Origin: Prunella strophiata
Lineage: Eukaryota > Chordata > Aves > Passeriformes > Prunellidae
DNA length: 64,000 nt
Direction: 5' to 3'
NCBI GenBank assembly: GCA_036583965.1
Contig: JAZBQD010000014.1
Location: 64,696,395 to 64,760,394, forward strand
Shown: in pieces, positions 50,201-57,165 of the stretch
How the letters are laid out: every line of letters starts with the position of its first letter
How positions within the stretch are numbered: the stretch's first letter is position 1
Notes under the pieces: generated by a model
The model's input: only the letters and a program-made list of their open reading frames with translations
The model's database searches: none
What the model was told of the DNA's origin: nothing
Position numbers and translations under genes: made by a program

Positions 50201-53200
50201 TCCCACCTACCACCTCCATGGGAGAGATGTGGAGGGCAGGAGGGCAGCAGGAGGGGAAGGAGGATCATTGTGCTGCCCTGTGATCATGGAATGAAAAAAA
50301 GCATAAAAATCCTTCTCCTAGTAACCAGGTCATAAAGCAGTCAAAATATGACAGCCCTGCCTACTATGCACCCCATGACTATTTCTCAGAGGACACTCTC
50401 TTCTCTGCAGGTAAACTGTGCTGATGAAGTTTTTGAAGACTCAAAAACAGGGCAGAATCCTGGCAGGTTTTAGACCCTACAGCAGTTTCAGGGAATGTTG
50501 AGGCTGTGCTCAGCAGGACACAGTCAGCTGTGATTTGCAGGTCACTGTGCTTCAAAATGCAGCAGAGCACAGAGACATCGAACCTAATTTTAAATGGTTT
50601 CATTCAAATGAGAAGCAGTAAAACACAACATCCTGAAAATGAGCACATCTCAGGACACCAACTGAGCTCTGATGCCACAGTTCAGTTGCTCCAGATATGG
50701 GAAGCACCTGAGCTAATGTGGGAGCACATTTTTAGCAATCTCAAATGTCTTTCCACTCCACTGGAGGCCACAGTCTAGACGTATTTGCAAAGCAGGAGAC
50801 ATTTAACATATTGTTACACCATCTTTCAAATTTCTAGTTCAGGCACAATTTAAAGAAAGCGACTGCTGAGCATTTGGAAGAAGGAGAGGTTGGCACAGTA
50901 TTCTCAGGATTCAAAATTAATGACAGCCTGCACATCACTTCCCTTTTCAGGGAGCAGTAAAGATCAGTGGCAGATATTCTCATGAGGCAGCATTTCTGAG
51001 TAGATGAAAACAACTGCAAACATTGTGATGGCAGATGTGTTCCAAAAAAACTCACTTTCTCATACAGATTCCCCCACACCACTGTGTGCACTGAGGGCTC
51101 TACCAACCTCAAGGAGACAATTTTAAAAAAGCCCTGAGAGCTCATGCTGCTTCACAACTGCAACTGCTGTACAAGTGCAACCCTCTCTTAAAAGCAGACA
51201 TATAGTTGGCCACAGGGTATCTCAGGACTAAGAGATGCTGAACAAAAGTTCTGAAGATAGCAGACCTCAGGAAACATGAAGCTGGAAATTGTCCTACCCA
51301 GAGTGATTTTACTGTAGGCCCTGATTCTGCAGGTTGAAGGACCAAAGAGAAATCCAGGGGAACTCCAGGATTCTACCAAATGCCAAAACGAGCCCCAGTT
51401 CCTCTGTCCTGGCATAGGGCAGGACCTGTGAGATGTAGGAGAATCTGAATAAATTTGTAGAATGTCCAGAAAGACTCAGCTCAGAAGACATGGCATAGTT
51501 CTGGCATTTCTTGATAGACCTTGGGATAAATAGCACCAGGCCTTAAGAGAGAAGGAAGGCATCTCAAGGAGCCATTAATGTGAGTTGTGTGCAACCCCTG
51601 GCCAAGCCTGCAGCACAAATCTCTGCACAAAATCCACTAAGAACATGACTTGTAGAAGCCTCAGACACAGAACCTTTTGGTTTCCTTAGGCTTCAGAAAT
51701 TCATGCTTGTCCTTGGTACAGCTGCTGTATTGTCAGATGAGACAGAAGCCACCAGCTTAGGAGAATATGACAGGACAGCAAGGAGGTATCTGTCACCATT
51801 TTCAACACAACTCATCATCAACAACAGACCCCCATGTGCAAACTCCAGAGATTTGTGGGGCAGTCACTTTTCAAAAGCTGCTTCTCCCAGTTTATCCCAC
51901 CCACTGGAGAATGGACTGGCAGCCAAACTCTGTGCTGGTTAAAATATTTTACAGCAAAACCCACTATATTAACCAAGCTGAATGTGAAAGGTGCTCCCTA
52001 TGCATTCCTACAGTGAGTGGCTGCTGTTGACAGATTCATGTATTCAGGCTGAAAGATTGGTTGTTCTTTAAGCAAAAGGTGAAAGACTAAGAGATTAGAA
52101 AACCTAAAATTACTTTGGCCATCAGAACACAGCCAGACAGCCCCTGAAGCCAGTTAATTTACTAGAGACAGAAAAAAAAATAAGATAGAACTCCAAGAGC
52201 CCAGGGAGATGGAATCTGAGGGGTTCAGTAAAAAAGTCAAATATCTGATTGCTTCTCAAACCAGCTGAATTGCCATGGGATTTAACAGCAACACTGCAAG
52301 AAGGAGATGAGTTTTCCAGTGTATTTAACAGAATCCTGTATTTTGGTGTATAATATCAGAGCCCATCTACTGAGAAAAGTTTTCACCTTGTCTAGCAGGG
52401 GCCAGATATTGAGAAGCCAGATTCATCTATTGTTATAAACCAGCTGAATTCCCTTTGGAATTGATTTAAGACAGAAACAGGCAGAAACAACAGAAGATGA
52501 AGAGGGAAGTGAACCATTTGTCAAAATCTGTAGCAGAAAGTTGAGGATAGTGTAGAGTTGCTGGACTTAAACCATTTATCACAAGATTTAAGAAGAAATA
52601 ATGTACATCACCAAAAAAAATAGTTATACCTGTGTCCTCCAGGGTACACCAAAAGGGGTTGTGCAGCAGAAGAAATAAAACTATCTGCTCCTTTATAGTG
52701 CAGGCAGCAAAAAGTGATAGGCTTGAAGTATAACAAGGGAGACTCAACAGCAGAAAAATCTTTAACAGGAGGGAAAATGAAAATAACTAAATATATGAGC
52801 AAATATCTGGAGAGCTTCTGGGCTCTTCATCACAAGAGGTGCCTGAAAACAGTCCAGCCAAATATCAGCCATGAATGACAGACATTTCCACTACAGCTGT
52901 TTGGGGTGAAGGGTGAATTATGGGATCACCTGAGGTGCTTCTTGGGTCTATATTTCTGTAATTGAAAAAGCACATCCTAAGGATATACAGAGATTCCACA
53001 TTTAAAACCCTGGAAACTAAATCCAACTACCAGTAATGACACACTCTCAAATGATGCTTGCAAGCAGTCAGAAACCTTACAGTGATCAACACTGCTACAG
53101 AAAACATTTATGTACCTCACACTGGAACATAGAGAAATGAAAATAAACCCTTAGAGGAAGGAGAGTCAGAAGTGAGTAAATCTGACATCTGCTGCAATAG

Positions 53201-54073
53201 AACTGAAAAGATGTTGCCATTGTTCATCCTGTTTGTTAGATACAACAATTTATACCCCCTGGTATAAATTACTGCTAGGATCTTTTGTGGAGAGAACTGC
53301 TAGAGCAAGGAAGTGTGATGGGAAAGAGCATTCAGACTGGGAAGCTACAAAACAGTGAGGGATGTGTTTGCAGAGCAGCAGTTTGTTTATATCCCCCAGA
53401 TGCAAAGAAGTGTTTCAACACAAAAAAAAAAAAAATGCAGAACCAAGTGATATGAAAATACTCCAAGTTGTTAAAAAATAAATGCATAAATAAATAAAAT
53501 GCTGGAGCTTCATCATAAAAATAACTCAGGCAAATAAGACATTTACCATTCTTTATGCATTCAGCTTGTGAATTAGCTAAATAATGGAAGTAATGAGAAT
53601 GTGGACACTATGCAAACATAGCTTGACCACCGGTGGTCACCGTTTTGGCCAACTACAGCTATAAATGACTGGAGAGCTGCAGAACTGGAGAGCAGGGCAG
53701 CTCAATCCAAGCAACCACAGCTCTTCAGGGGGTGCTGTCAGAGATGTGCCTTGTCTGTGAACCAGCATAAAAGGGTACCTGTAGCAGTGACTTTCATGGA
53801 TACACTGCACAGACAATCCCTGCTCCACATCTCCAGGAGACAGAGAGCTGGGTTGGAGGGCAAGGACAACTCAGGAAACTCAGGGCAGCCCTACAAATGT
53901 AAATAGCACAAAAAGGCAGTAACAGTCTGTAAAATGAAGAGTCACAACATACTGCATTCCTTCCCTCTCACGGGGTCAGGCAGTCCAGAGCACTCCACTG
54001 ACGGGTTCGGGACAGCCACCCTCCACCTGGAGCCGCTGCTGTCGCACTCCGTGTACTCGAAGTGGTAATCTGT
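8172..54073 (-). CDS. ELAPOR2: ELAPOR2 (KIAA1324L), spliced coding region, exons 2-22, 5' incomplete
   Basis: Type I membrane protein of the EIG121/ELAPOR family. Family knowledge: ELAPOR1 is an endosome/lysosome-associated protein linked to autophagy, and ELAPOR2 and its Xenopus relative have been tied to BMP signalling; neither role is visible in sequence. Seen here: 21 exons totalling 2,902 nt, giving 966 codons plus stop once one extra base in exon 10 is discounted. The human protein is about 1,030 residues, so only exon 1 (start codon, signal peptide) appears missing. Paralogue choice: the exon 2 run [14 protein letters not shown], exon 4 [19 protein letters not shown] and exon 21 [16 protein letters not shown] match ELAPOR2 better than ELAPOR1. 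All splice phases agree across the 20 junctions. Introns run from 256 bp to 14.4 kb. Residue numbers in the exon entries count from the first residue of exon 2. Confidence 0.95.
8232..10841 (-). other. ELAPOR2 intron 21
   Basis: 2.6 kb, GT-AG. AT-rich with a TA/T-rich stretch near 9234-9255. Several short open frames of about 60-120 codons are present on both strands, none recognisable. No further exon seen. Confidence 0.85.
10842..11007 (-). CDS. ELAPOR2: ELAPOR2 exon 21, cytoplasmic tail
   Basis: Acceptor tatatcttcag, donor AAG|gtgagt. Residues 892-947. Contains Y-S-K-L at 897-900, a YxxPhi-type tyrosine sorting signal close to the membrane, and an acidic run at 921-928 (EGEDNEEE). These are expected for an endosomal/lysosomal cargo protein, though function here is inferred. 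Almost identical to the human tail as I recall it, the strongest conservation in the gene. Ends in phase 0. Confidence 0.97.
11008..11678 (-). other. ELAPOR2 intron 20
   Basis: 671 bp, donor gtaagt, acceptor cttcag. No repeat or other gene seen. Confidence 0.9.
11679..11857 (-). CDS. ELAPOR2: ELAPOR2 exon 20, juxtamembrane and transmembrane segment
   Basis: Residues 833-891 plus a split codon. Begins [10 protein letters not shown], carries two Cys, then a single hydrophobic helix at about 867-887 (Gly/Ala/Val/Leu-rich, ending CYFW) followed by the stop-transfer residues KKNQK. Orientation fits type I, with the Cys-rich part outside. Donor gtaagt is strong; the acceptor (gattgaaag) has a weak pyrimidine tract. 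Ends in phase 2. Confidence 0.96.
11858..12616 (-). other. ELAPOR2 intron 19
   Basis: 759 bp. A 121-codon minus-strand open frame at 12015-12380 has no recognisable similarity and is taken as chance. Confidence 0.85.
12617..12743 (-). CDS. ELAPOR2: ELAPOR2 exon 19, membrane-proximal Cys module
   Basis: Residues 790-832, with the core [20 protein letters not shown] then [16 protein letters not shown]. It has six Cys in closely spaced pairs. Frame decides the acceptor: ctcctcgtag at 12745-12744 restores the codon split from exon 18, while the AG 15 nt further on would put a stop in frame. Donor gtacag. Ends in phase 0. Confidence 0.94.
12744..15104 (-). other. ELAPOR2 intron 18
   Basis: 2.36 kb containing the hexanucleotide tract at 12969-13140. 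The rest is ordinary AT-rich intron with short unrecognised open frames. Confidence 0.9.
12969..13140. repeat. (AAGGAG)n hexanucleotide microsatellite, about 28 units
   Basis: Nearly pure AAGGAG on the plus strand, so CTCCTT in the ELAPOR2 transcript. It lies about 225 nt upstream of the exon 19 acceptor. Poly-Leu, Glu-Lys or poly-Arg open frames across it are repeat artefacts. Confidence 0.98.
15105..15206 (-). CDS. ELAPOR2: ELAPOR2 exon 18, end of MRH-like region
   Basis: Residues 756-789. Carries [20 protein letters not shown], matching the Cys-containing strands near the end of MRH-like folds (Cys, Gly-Arg, then alternating Val/Thr and a closing Cys). Acceptor gacattag, donor gtattt. Phase 2 on both sides. 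Confidence 0.94.
15207..16345 (-). other. ELAPOR2 intron 17
   Basis: 1.14 kb. Contains a double A tract at about 15345-15380, split by a short TTT. No gene seen. Confidence 0.85.
16346..16442 (-). CDS. ELAPOR2: ELAPOR2 exon 17
   Basis: Residues 724-755. Reads [20 protein letters not shown] then a run ending [10 protein letters not shown], with a sequon NIS. Acceptor aaattttag. Two donors overlap here: frame requires gtaggt at 16345, since the next GT four bases on (gtaaaa) would include an in-frame TAG. Confidence 0.93.
17181..17645 (-). mobile_element. CR1-type LINE fragment, 3' end
   Basis: About 465 bp. On the plus strand it starts catagaatgctttgggttgg, the reverse complement of a CR1 3' terminus, and runs on with CR1 phrases (agggatggggcagccacagc; ctccaggctgaacagtccca). 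Inserted in the same orientation as ELAPOR2. Better preserved than the relic at 4.2 kb. Confidence 0.9.
18790..19060 (+). mobile_element. Possible ancient CR1/L3-like fragment
   Basis: Word order resembles the 3' region of old CR1/L3 elements (acttaatttatcagaagcat, then gagagatggtgtttgaccaa and aagactaccagtgactgtgg). Divergence is high, so the assignment is tentative. Confidence 0.3.
19754..19943 (-). CDS. ELAPOR2: ELAPOR2 exon 16, MRH-like region
   Basis: Residues 661-723. Contains [20 protein letters not shown] and the conserved [20 protein letters not shown]. Sequon NIT. Part of the MRH-like domain that spans exons 15-18. Acceptor gtccacag, donor gtacat, ends in phase 1. Confidence 0.96.
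19944..21396 (-). other. ELAPOR2 intron 15
   Basis: 1.45 kb. No repeats or genes I can support; short chance frames only. Confidence 0.85.
21397..21570 (-). CDS. ELAPOR2: ELAPOR2 exon 15, start of MRH-like region
   Basis: Residues 603-660. Begins [10 protein letters not shown]; includes [20 protein letters not shown], then [16 protein letters not shown]. Sequons NFS, NLS and NIS. The G-P-S-F-T-S-(K/R)-G-T-K segment is shared by ELAPOR1 and ELAPOR2. Acceptor ccttgcag, donor gtgagc, phase 0 on both sides. Confidence 0.96.
22449..22710 (-). mobile_element. LTR-like element, copy 1
   Basis: In the sense of ELAPOR2 it begins about TGTGTTGTGCCAAAG, has an AT-rich core with a TATA-like stretch and AATAAAGTAATTAATTAGCC, and ends CTTCCCACCTGTCA, so TG...CA termini are possible. 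No retroviral coding sequence. Assignment as a solo LTR rests on this layout and on my recollection of passerine LTR tails. Confidence 0.45.
22830..23095 (-). mobile_element. LTR-like element, copy 2
   Basis: Copy of the same core within the middle tandem unit. The TA-rich part has changed (tctagattatattacac) compared with copy 1. The true 3' terminus is replaced by the junction with exon 14 sequence. Confidence 0.45.
23185..23238 (-). pseudogene. Duplicated fragment of ELAPOR2 exon 14 (latent 54-nt exon)
   Basis: Identical to the last 54 nt of exon 14, coding [18 protein letters not shown]. It keeps the real donor (AAG|gtaccc). The AG before GTGTAC now follows a new pyrimidine-rich tract built from the LTR-like end (ttcttcccaccttcccacca). 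Length is a multiple of three and the phase matches exons 14 and 15, so inclusion would add 18 residues without breaking the frame. Whether it is spliced in is unknown. Confidence 0.7.
23255..23512 (-). mobile_element. LTR-like element, copy 3, next to exon 14
   Basis: The copy nearest the intact exon 14. It has a few private substitutions and, at its exon-side end, a short inverted insertion that creates a 10-bp stem (23513-23539). Confidence 0.45.
23619..23882 (-). CDS. ELAPOR2: ELAPOR2 exon 14, Cys-repeat module
   Basis: Residues 515-602, 88 codons, the longest exon here. Contains [20 protein letters not shown], then a Cys-rich stretch with [32 protein letters not shown] and CIPCGPGS, of the TNFR/GCC2-GCC3 type. 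GC content is well above that of flanking introns, with C/G-ending codons. Acceptor tcgttccag, donor gtaccc. Phase 0 on both sides, so partial in-frame duplication is tolerated. Confidence 0.97.
24139..24276 (-). CDS. ELAPOR2: ELAPOR2 exon 13
   Basis: Residues 469-514. Reads [20 protein letters not shown], then [20 protein letters not shown]. Sequon NAS. No Cys; beta-strand-like pattern between the Cys modules. Acceptor ttttgtag, donor gtaagt, phase 0 on both sides. Confidence 0.96.
24277..25057 (-). other. ELAPOR2 intron 12
   Basis: 781 bp, no repeat recognised. A 126-codon minus-strand open frame at 24397-24777 is unrecognised and taken as chance. Confidence 0.85.
25058..25160 (-). CDS. 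ELAPOR2: ELAPOR2 exon 12
   Basis: Residues 434-468. Reads [20 protein letters not shown], then [14 protein letters not shown]. The paired Cys in CSADC and the hydrophobic CVLYFM are family hallmarks. Acceptor gtttaacag, donor gtaagt. Ends in phase 0. Confidence 0.95.
25161..26079 (-). other. ELAPOR2 intron 11
   Basis: 919 bp, donor gtaagg. No repeats or genes seen. Confidence 0.85.
26080..26170 (-). CDS. ELAPOR2: ELAPOR2 exon 11
   Basis: Residues 404-433. [20 protein letters not shown] then ILNLHIPGF, nearly identical to the human ELAPOR2 segment I recall. It is in the normal frame, so the coding signal resumes immediately after the broken exon 10. Acceptor cctgtgaag, donor gtaagg. Confidence 0.96.
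26171..27112 (-). other. ELAPOR2 intron 10
   Basis: 942 bp, donor gtgagc. No repeats recognised. Confidence 0.85.
27113..27242 (-). CDS. ELAPOR2: ELAPOR2 exon 10, with one-base frameshift
   Basis: Splice sites are good (acceptor cacccttag, donor gtgagc) but the exon is 130 nt where the phases of exons 9 and 11 require 129. It reads [20 protein letters not shown] then ILPG, after which an extra A in GGAAAACATG (plus-strand T run at 27166-27169) shifts the frame. The shifted frame gives KHEDILL and a TAA at 27147-27145. The remainder of the exon still matches the family in the other frame. The break falls at about residue 385 of 966. All other exons are intact. Confidence 0.9.
27243..27981 (-). 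other. ELAPOR2 intron 9
   Basis: 739 bp. No repeats or genes seen. Confidence 0.85.
27982..28162 (-). CDS. ELAPOR2: ELAPOR2 exon 9, Cys-repeat module
   Basis: Residues 301-360. [20 protein letters not shown], then [20 protein letters not shown] and [25 protein letters not shown]2-GCC3-like C-x2-C-x-P-G pattern occurs twice; sequon NAS. Acceptor cctccttccag, donor G|gtagga. Ends in phase 1. Confidence 0.97.
28163..31368 (-). other. ELAPOR2 intron 8
   Basis: 3.2 kb. Contains a short tandem duplication near 28410-28450 (ttaattagtaaatttcc twice) and a moderately GC-richer stretch at 28900-30000 with chance open frames up to about 125 codons. No repeat family identified. Confidence 0.8.
31369..31457 (-). 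CDS. ELAPOR2: ELAPOR2 exon 8
   Basis: Residues 271-300. [20 protein letters not shown] then [10 protein letters not shown]. Acceptor tattttag, donor gtaagt. Ends in phase 0. The ERPPCT(S/T)KD segment closes one Cys repeat and opens the next. Confidence 0.96.
31458..32733 (-). other. ELAPOR2 intron 7
   Basis: 1.28 kb, mostly unique apart from the CR1 fragment at 31685-31917. Donor gtacat. Confidence 0.85.
31685..31917 (+). mobile_element. CR1-type LINE fragment, 3' end
   Basis: Reads in CR1 sense on the plus strand: aggaagaagttttttactct, ggtcacccagaaaagttgtg, and the terminal block caacccaaaccactctatga ttcc. Antisense to ELAPOR2. Confidence 0.9.
32734..32886 (-). CDS. ELAPOR2: ELAPOR2 exon 7, TNFR-like Cys repeat
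   Basis: Residues 220-270. [20 protein letters not shown], then [20 protein letters not shown] and KCKEEMYYA. Regular Cys spacing with K-P-G-T-F-S typical of GCC2/GCC3-like repeats. Acceptor ttcttacag, donor G|gtacat. Starts and ends in phase 1. Confidence 0.96.
32887..33518 (-). other. ELAPOR2 intron 6
   Basis: 632 bp, donor gtaagt, AT-rich. Nothing further seen. Confidence 0.85.
33519..33624 (-). CDS. ELAPOR2: ELAPOR2 exon 6
   Basis: Residues 185-219. [20 protein letters not shown] then [15 protein letters not shown]; sequon NIT. The LYWRTT core is conserved in both paralogues. The acceptor gttgttgcag precedes an exon that itself begins GTAACT. Donor gtaagt, ends in phase 1. Confidence 0.96.
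33625..35948 (-). other. ELAPOR2 intron 5
   Basis: 2.3 kb. GC-richer between about 34700 and 35600, where overlapping open frames of about 110-120 codons on both strands show no recognisable similarity. No repeat recognised. Confidence 0.8.
35949..36035 (-). CDS. ELAPOR2: ELAPOR2 exon 5
   Basis: 29 codons, residues 156-184: [20 protein letters not shown] then DNGEWGSHS. Too short to stand out alone, but acceptor tattaacag, donor gtaagt and phase 0 on both sides fit exons 4 and 6 exactly. Confidence 0.95.
36036..38571 (-). other. ELAPOR2 intron 4
   Basis: 2.5 kb, donor gtaagg. Short chance open frames only; no repeats identified. Confidence 0.8.
38572..38719 (-). CDS. ELAPOR2: ELAPOR2 exon 4
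   Basis: Residues 106-155. [20 protein letters not shown], then [20 protein letters not shown] and DNNIFFEFF. The first codon (AA+C) completes an N-S-S sequon. Acceptor tgttcaccag, donor gtaagg. Ends in phase 0. Very close to human ELAPOR2 and clearly distinct from ELAPOR1. Confidence 0.97.
38720..39404 (-). other. ELAPOR2 intron 3
   Basis: 685 bp, donor gtgagg, strongly AT-rich around 38840-38970. Nothing else seen. Confidence 0.85.
39405..39600 (-). CDS. ELAPOR2: ELAPOR2 exon 3
   Basis: Residues 41-105. [20 protein letters not shown], then [20 protein letters not shown] and a variable stretch with GKADSCN. The conserved KFDEWDELP is a family signature. CpG-rich in its second half ([12 protein letters not shown]). 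A strong internal donor-like GTGAGT lies 18 nt in (39582-39577). The true donor is gtgagg at 39404. Acceptor gtctccccag. Ends in phase 2. Confidence 0.95.
39621..39685 (-). repeat. Inverted-repeat arm A: poly-A plus ~33 bp, just upstream of the exon 3 acceptor
   Basis: In transcript sense it is an A run of 28 followed by ggaaattaataaggattgat gaatccattc. It matches the plus-strand copy at 43568-43622 at about 31 of 33 positions after the A run, in opposite orientation. It ends about 20 nt before exon 3, where branch point and pyrimidine tract should be. Confidence 0.85.
42560..42605. repeat. 23-bp perfect tandem duplication
   Basis: The unit starting agctggaatcattgcagcat occurs twice back to back (42560-42582, 42583-42605). 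Confidence 0.9.
42750..43330. mobile_element. LTR-like element, probable solo LTR
   Basis: The block running from about tgttagcaaaaagagatgca to ctgggtttccacactgcatc includes ttttaacccaataaccaatc, ttccacccaattgcaagatg ccacccaaacccatg and tttctccatgaatgagggtc. I recall this word order from passerine ERVL-type LTRs. No coding remnants. Exact ends and orientation are not resolved. Confidence 0.45.
43568..43622 (+). repeat. Inverted-repeat arm B, 3.9 kb upstream in intron 2
   Basis: A run (43568-43590) followed by ggaaatgaataaggattgat gaattcattc on the plus strand, the inverted partner of arm A. Confidence 0.85.
44845..45140 (+). mobile_element. Ancient CR1/L3-like fragment
   Basis: Contains aagtgcttaatctatttagt ttatcacaagaagattcag and ggaatgactgactgttggaa caatctgtc, resembling the 3' region of old CR1/L3 elements in amniotes. 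Highly diverged. Confidence 0.4.
48472..48647 (-). mobile_element. CR1-type LINE fragment, 3' end
   Basis: Plus strand begins cacagaatcacagaatcatt aaggctggaaaagacc and continues aagtccaaccattaacccaa, the complement of a CR1 3' end. Same orientation as ELAPOR2. Confidence 0.92.
49061..49234. repeat. (AAGGG)34 pentanucleotide microsatellite
   Basis: 34 uninterrupted AAGGG units plus AAGG on the plus strand; CCCTT in the ELAPOR2 transcript. It starts directly after a GGGGGG run. The G-rich strand can form G-quadruplexes. Open frames (Gly-Lys-Glu or Pro-Phe-Ser-Leu repeats) are artefacts. Confidence 0.98.
53624..53639. other. 16-bp perfect palindrome
   Basis: TGACCACCGGTGGTCA, reading the same on both strands, with TGGTCA half-sites facing outward around CCGG. 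It lies about 315 nt inside intron 2 from the exon 2 donor. Confidence 0.9.
53953..54073 (-). CDS. ELAPOR2: ELAPOR2 exon 2, first coding exon in the window
   Basis: Residues 1-40 in window numbering: [20 protein letters not shown], then [20 protein letters not shown]. Three Cys of the N-terminal ectodomain module. The acceptor tgcttgcag fixes the start. The donor gtatgt leaves one base (A) that joins CT from exon 3 to give Thr, as in human. Exon 1 with start codon and signal peptide lies further right. Confidence 0.96.
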
Positions 54074-57071
54074 CTGCAAGCAACCACAAAGAGTTTCAGT
54101 TTCATCATAACATTTGCATATTAAGCTCATTAATCAAGACTGGGATTAGCAAGCTCAGTTGTAATTAAACCAGAGAGGAAGGAGCTGGCATGGAACATAC
54201 TGTGCAGCTTTGATGAGTGCCGTGTATCATCACAGAGCAAGCTCAGCTCCCATCAGCTGTGCAGCACAAATGCTAGGGCAGAAAGTGGGATTTGCAAAAG
54301 CACTTGATAGACAGGAGGCAGATTCCACTAGAACTTTTTTCCCAGTCTCTTAGAGCAGGATTGATGGAAAATTTCTCTCCATCACAGTATCTGATCTATA
54401 GCAGCCAAGGAGGTTTCCTCTCTGATCAATGGAGCAAGCCATACCTGAGCACAAGTCATCCCATGATAGGCTGGATGTGTAAGATGGATGGAATGATTTC
54501 CTCCTGCAAGTGCCTTTGCCTCTTTGTCAGTTTCAGAGAAATGCCAGGCAAATTAGGGAAGATAAACCTGGTATTGGGACACCTCTGAAAATGTCATCCA
54601 GGGTCAGCCCTGAGGAGCAGCAGCACCTCAAGGCAGAATTGTGGTGTGAGGAGATATCAGTCCCATGGTCTCTGTGGCTGAGATAAGCCCTGGGCAGAGT
54701 CAGTGAAAAAGAGTAAGAAACTTCCTAGCATTAGCTAGGAAAGAATATTAGCTATTTGTCTTATTAATAGTATTGATTCAGATCCCACATAAAATCTAGA
54801 CTCACATTCAATTACATCCTTAGTTTTGTGTTTATAGCTCTGTCTTCAAATTCATAGCCCAGAAGTTTATGATTGAAATAAAGCCTCAGCAACATTTCAT
54901 TTTTCAACCAGTTTGGGTGGAGCTGGCAGAAATGGTTAATAACCTCCTTCAGAGGGAACAGACCCATGCTTCAAATGACATGTCCTGGCAATGCCCCTCC
55001 ATAAGATGGTTCCATATGGGCAAAGCCACCTCCAGCTCCCTCTGCAGTTAACCAAGGTAAAACATTGGTCCATCTGCCTATTTCAGACAGCTGGGGACAA
55101 GGGGATAAGGAGGGGACAAGGAGATAACACATCCTAGAAACACTTCTTTCTCCCCACTGGCTACAGAGGAAAAACTAGCCACTTAATTTGGATGGAGTCT
55201 TCTCCATTTCCTCAGGGAACCCCACCTCCAACACTGCACATCCCTTCCTGGCCCATGAAAGAACCACCCAAAAGCATGGTACCAAGGAGACTTTAGCCAC
55301 AGGCTCAATGTTTGAGAAGCTGTGGGGCAGCCTGGTGTGGTGATCCATAAAGTCTGGTGGGCTCCTCTCAATTTATCTGTGTTCTCCAGGCAGGACTGGC
55401 CATGAACCAAGGAGGGGGGGCAGTGGCTGTGTCTGCAGCCCAAGGCAGAAGCACAAGAGCTCCTCAGCTGCTGCAGCTCACTCTCACTACAGCAAACCCC
55501 ACCCAAGGGGCAGCAGAAATCTGCCTTCCTGCCACCACTGCAGACATCAGGCCCCTATTCTGCTGCCCTAGGAGGAGCCTACTCTGTGCACACAGGGATT
55601 CTTTTGGGGGAAATCTTCTCCTGTTCCTTTCCTTGCAACTGACATTGTACATGATGGAGCAGAAGAAGGGGAATCAGGTGGATAAGAGTTGATCCATGCT
55701 GGCTCTGATATAGATTAGTTAATTCCTGCAAACACTCAGCTGACTCACATGGAGAAGACTTGCAATTCTCCTCATTTACTTGCAGAAAAACAAACAATAC
55801 TGAGTTTAATACTTCTCCTACTGTTACCATAGCTCTCCAGAGATATTCAGATGTTAATAAAGTTCTACCTAAACATCATTAAAGCCTTTGCTATTTTGCA
55901 TCCAGGTGCAAATAATAATCTGATTTCTCTGGAATTAATATTTTCATGGCTGAATAATTATCTTTGTAGCTCAATCAATGGTTTAGAGTCCTAACTCACA
56001 GCACAGTGGAAAGGAAAACTATTTGTCTCAAAAAAACCAAACCCAGATCAACACATGAAATATGATATAACACACTGCCAACTCTACAAATATACTCAAT
56101 TATAATATGTATTTCCCCCCTTCCATCTCATTATGCAATCTTTCAGGAACACTTTAAAAAAATATTCCTGAATCATCTCAGTATGAAATCTGCCATAAGG
56201 CAACCAGAATACACAAATGTAATAGATTCATCTCCTAGTTCATATGACATAAGAAAAAAATTTATCAAATTAAATATGCAAGACTGGAGTGAAGAAAAGA
56301 AAATTGTATTGAAGTGCTCTGACTCTGACTTATTTTCAGATCCATTTTCTATTTAATATCAGATTTTAAAAAAAATTATAGCAAGCAGTTTGGTGTCAAC
56401 AATCCAGGTTGCTCTCACAGCCACCCTCTCAAAGCATACTTCAGTGAGGTTGAGCCAGCAATGCAATCCCTCTGCAGCCAAAGCAGGTCCCAAAAGTGGG
56501 GCAGCTGTGAGGGACACATCCAATGGCTGAATAACTGTCAACTATCAACAGGGATTCAAAATTCAGGACACTAACAAAAATTATAAAGAATAAAAGGCTT
56601 CTGCTCTCCTTCCATGTTCAGGCAGATGAGCCAAGTTTCCATCCCTCCATGGGAACATCTCCAGCTTTAACCAGTCAGTGAGGTTCCTGTGGAGATGGAC
56701 CCAACACATGTCATTCCCTCTGATCACCCATCCCTGTGTGCAGCTGTGTCCACAGAGGAGCCACAAGACTCAATAGGTTTGTACAGCAGAACAACAGTTC
56801 TGTGTGGTCTCTTTCCATTACTTTTCCCTGTGTTATGCTCAGATCCCTTGTGGAAGAGTGGTTGGGGTGGGGTTTTTTTGGTTGTTTTTTTTGTTTGTTT
56901 GTTTGTTTGTTTTCTATCTGACTTTCAACTCAGCTTTGTGTCTGAAAACACCTCTATGGACATGGCATTTATCTGGTGACTGTATTGAGGACTCTTCAAA
57001 TTAACTTTTGCCTTTGGTTGCACACATATGCATAGCTCCAAAAATCTCTGCCAGCTACCAATGCTACTCTC

Positions 57072-57165
57072 TTAGAATCAGAGAACCACAGAATCCCAGA
57101 GTGGTCTAGGTTAGAATGTTAAAGGTCACCTAGTTCCAAACTTCCTGCAACCAATCTGCAAAAAA
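57072..57165 (-). mobile_element. CR1 fragment, left arm of a head-to-head pair
   Basis: Plus strand gaaccacagaatcccagagt ggtctaggttagaatg is the complement of a CR1 3' terminus. Confidence 0.75.

Larger units (their letters stand above)
39601..53952 (-). other. ELAPOR2 intron 2
   Basis: 14.35 kb, the largest complete intron. It contains an inverted-repeat pair (39621-39685 and 43568-43622), an LTR-like block (about 42750-43330), a 23-bp tandem duplication (42560-42605), an old CR1/L3-like relic (44845-45140), a CR1 fragment (48472-48647), the (AAGGG)n tract (49061-49234) and a 16-bp palindrome (53624-53639). No other gene recognised. Confidence 0.85.

Noticed and set aside
8172..54073. ELAPOR1 as the gene identity
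   Set aside because: Exons 2, 4, 9, 11 and 21 are closer to ELAPOR2, for example [19 protein letters not shown] and [16 protein letters not shown], than to the ELAPOR1 versions I recall.
8172..54073. Whole locus as a pseudogene because of the exon 10 stop
   Set aside because: Twenty of 21 exons are fully open with consistent phases and splice sites; a single one-base change does not show gene decay.
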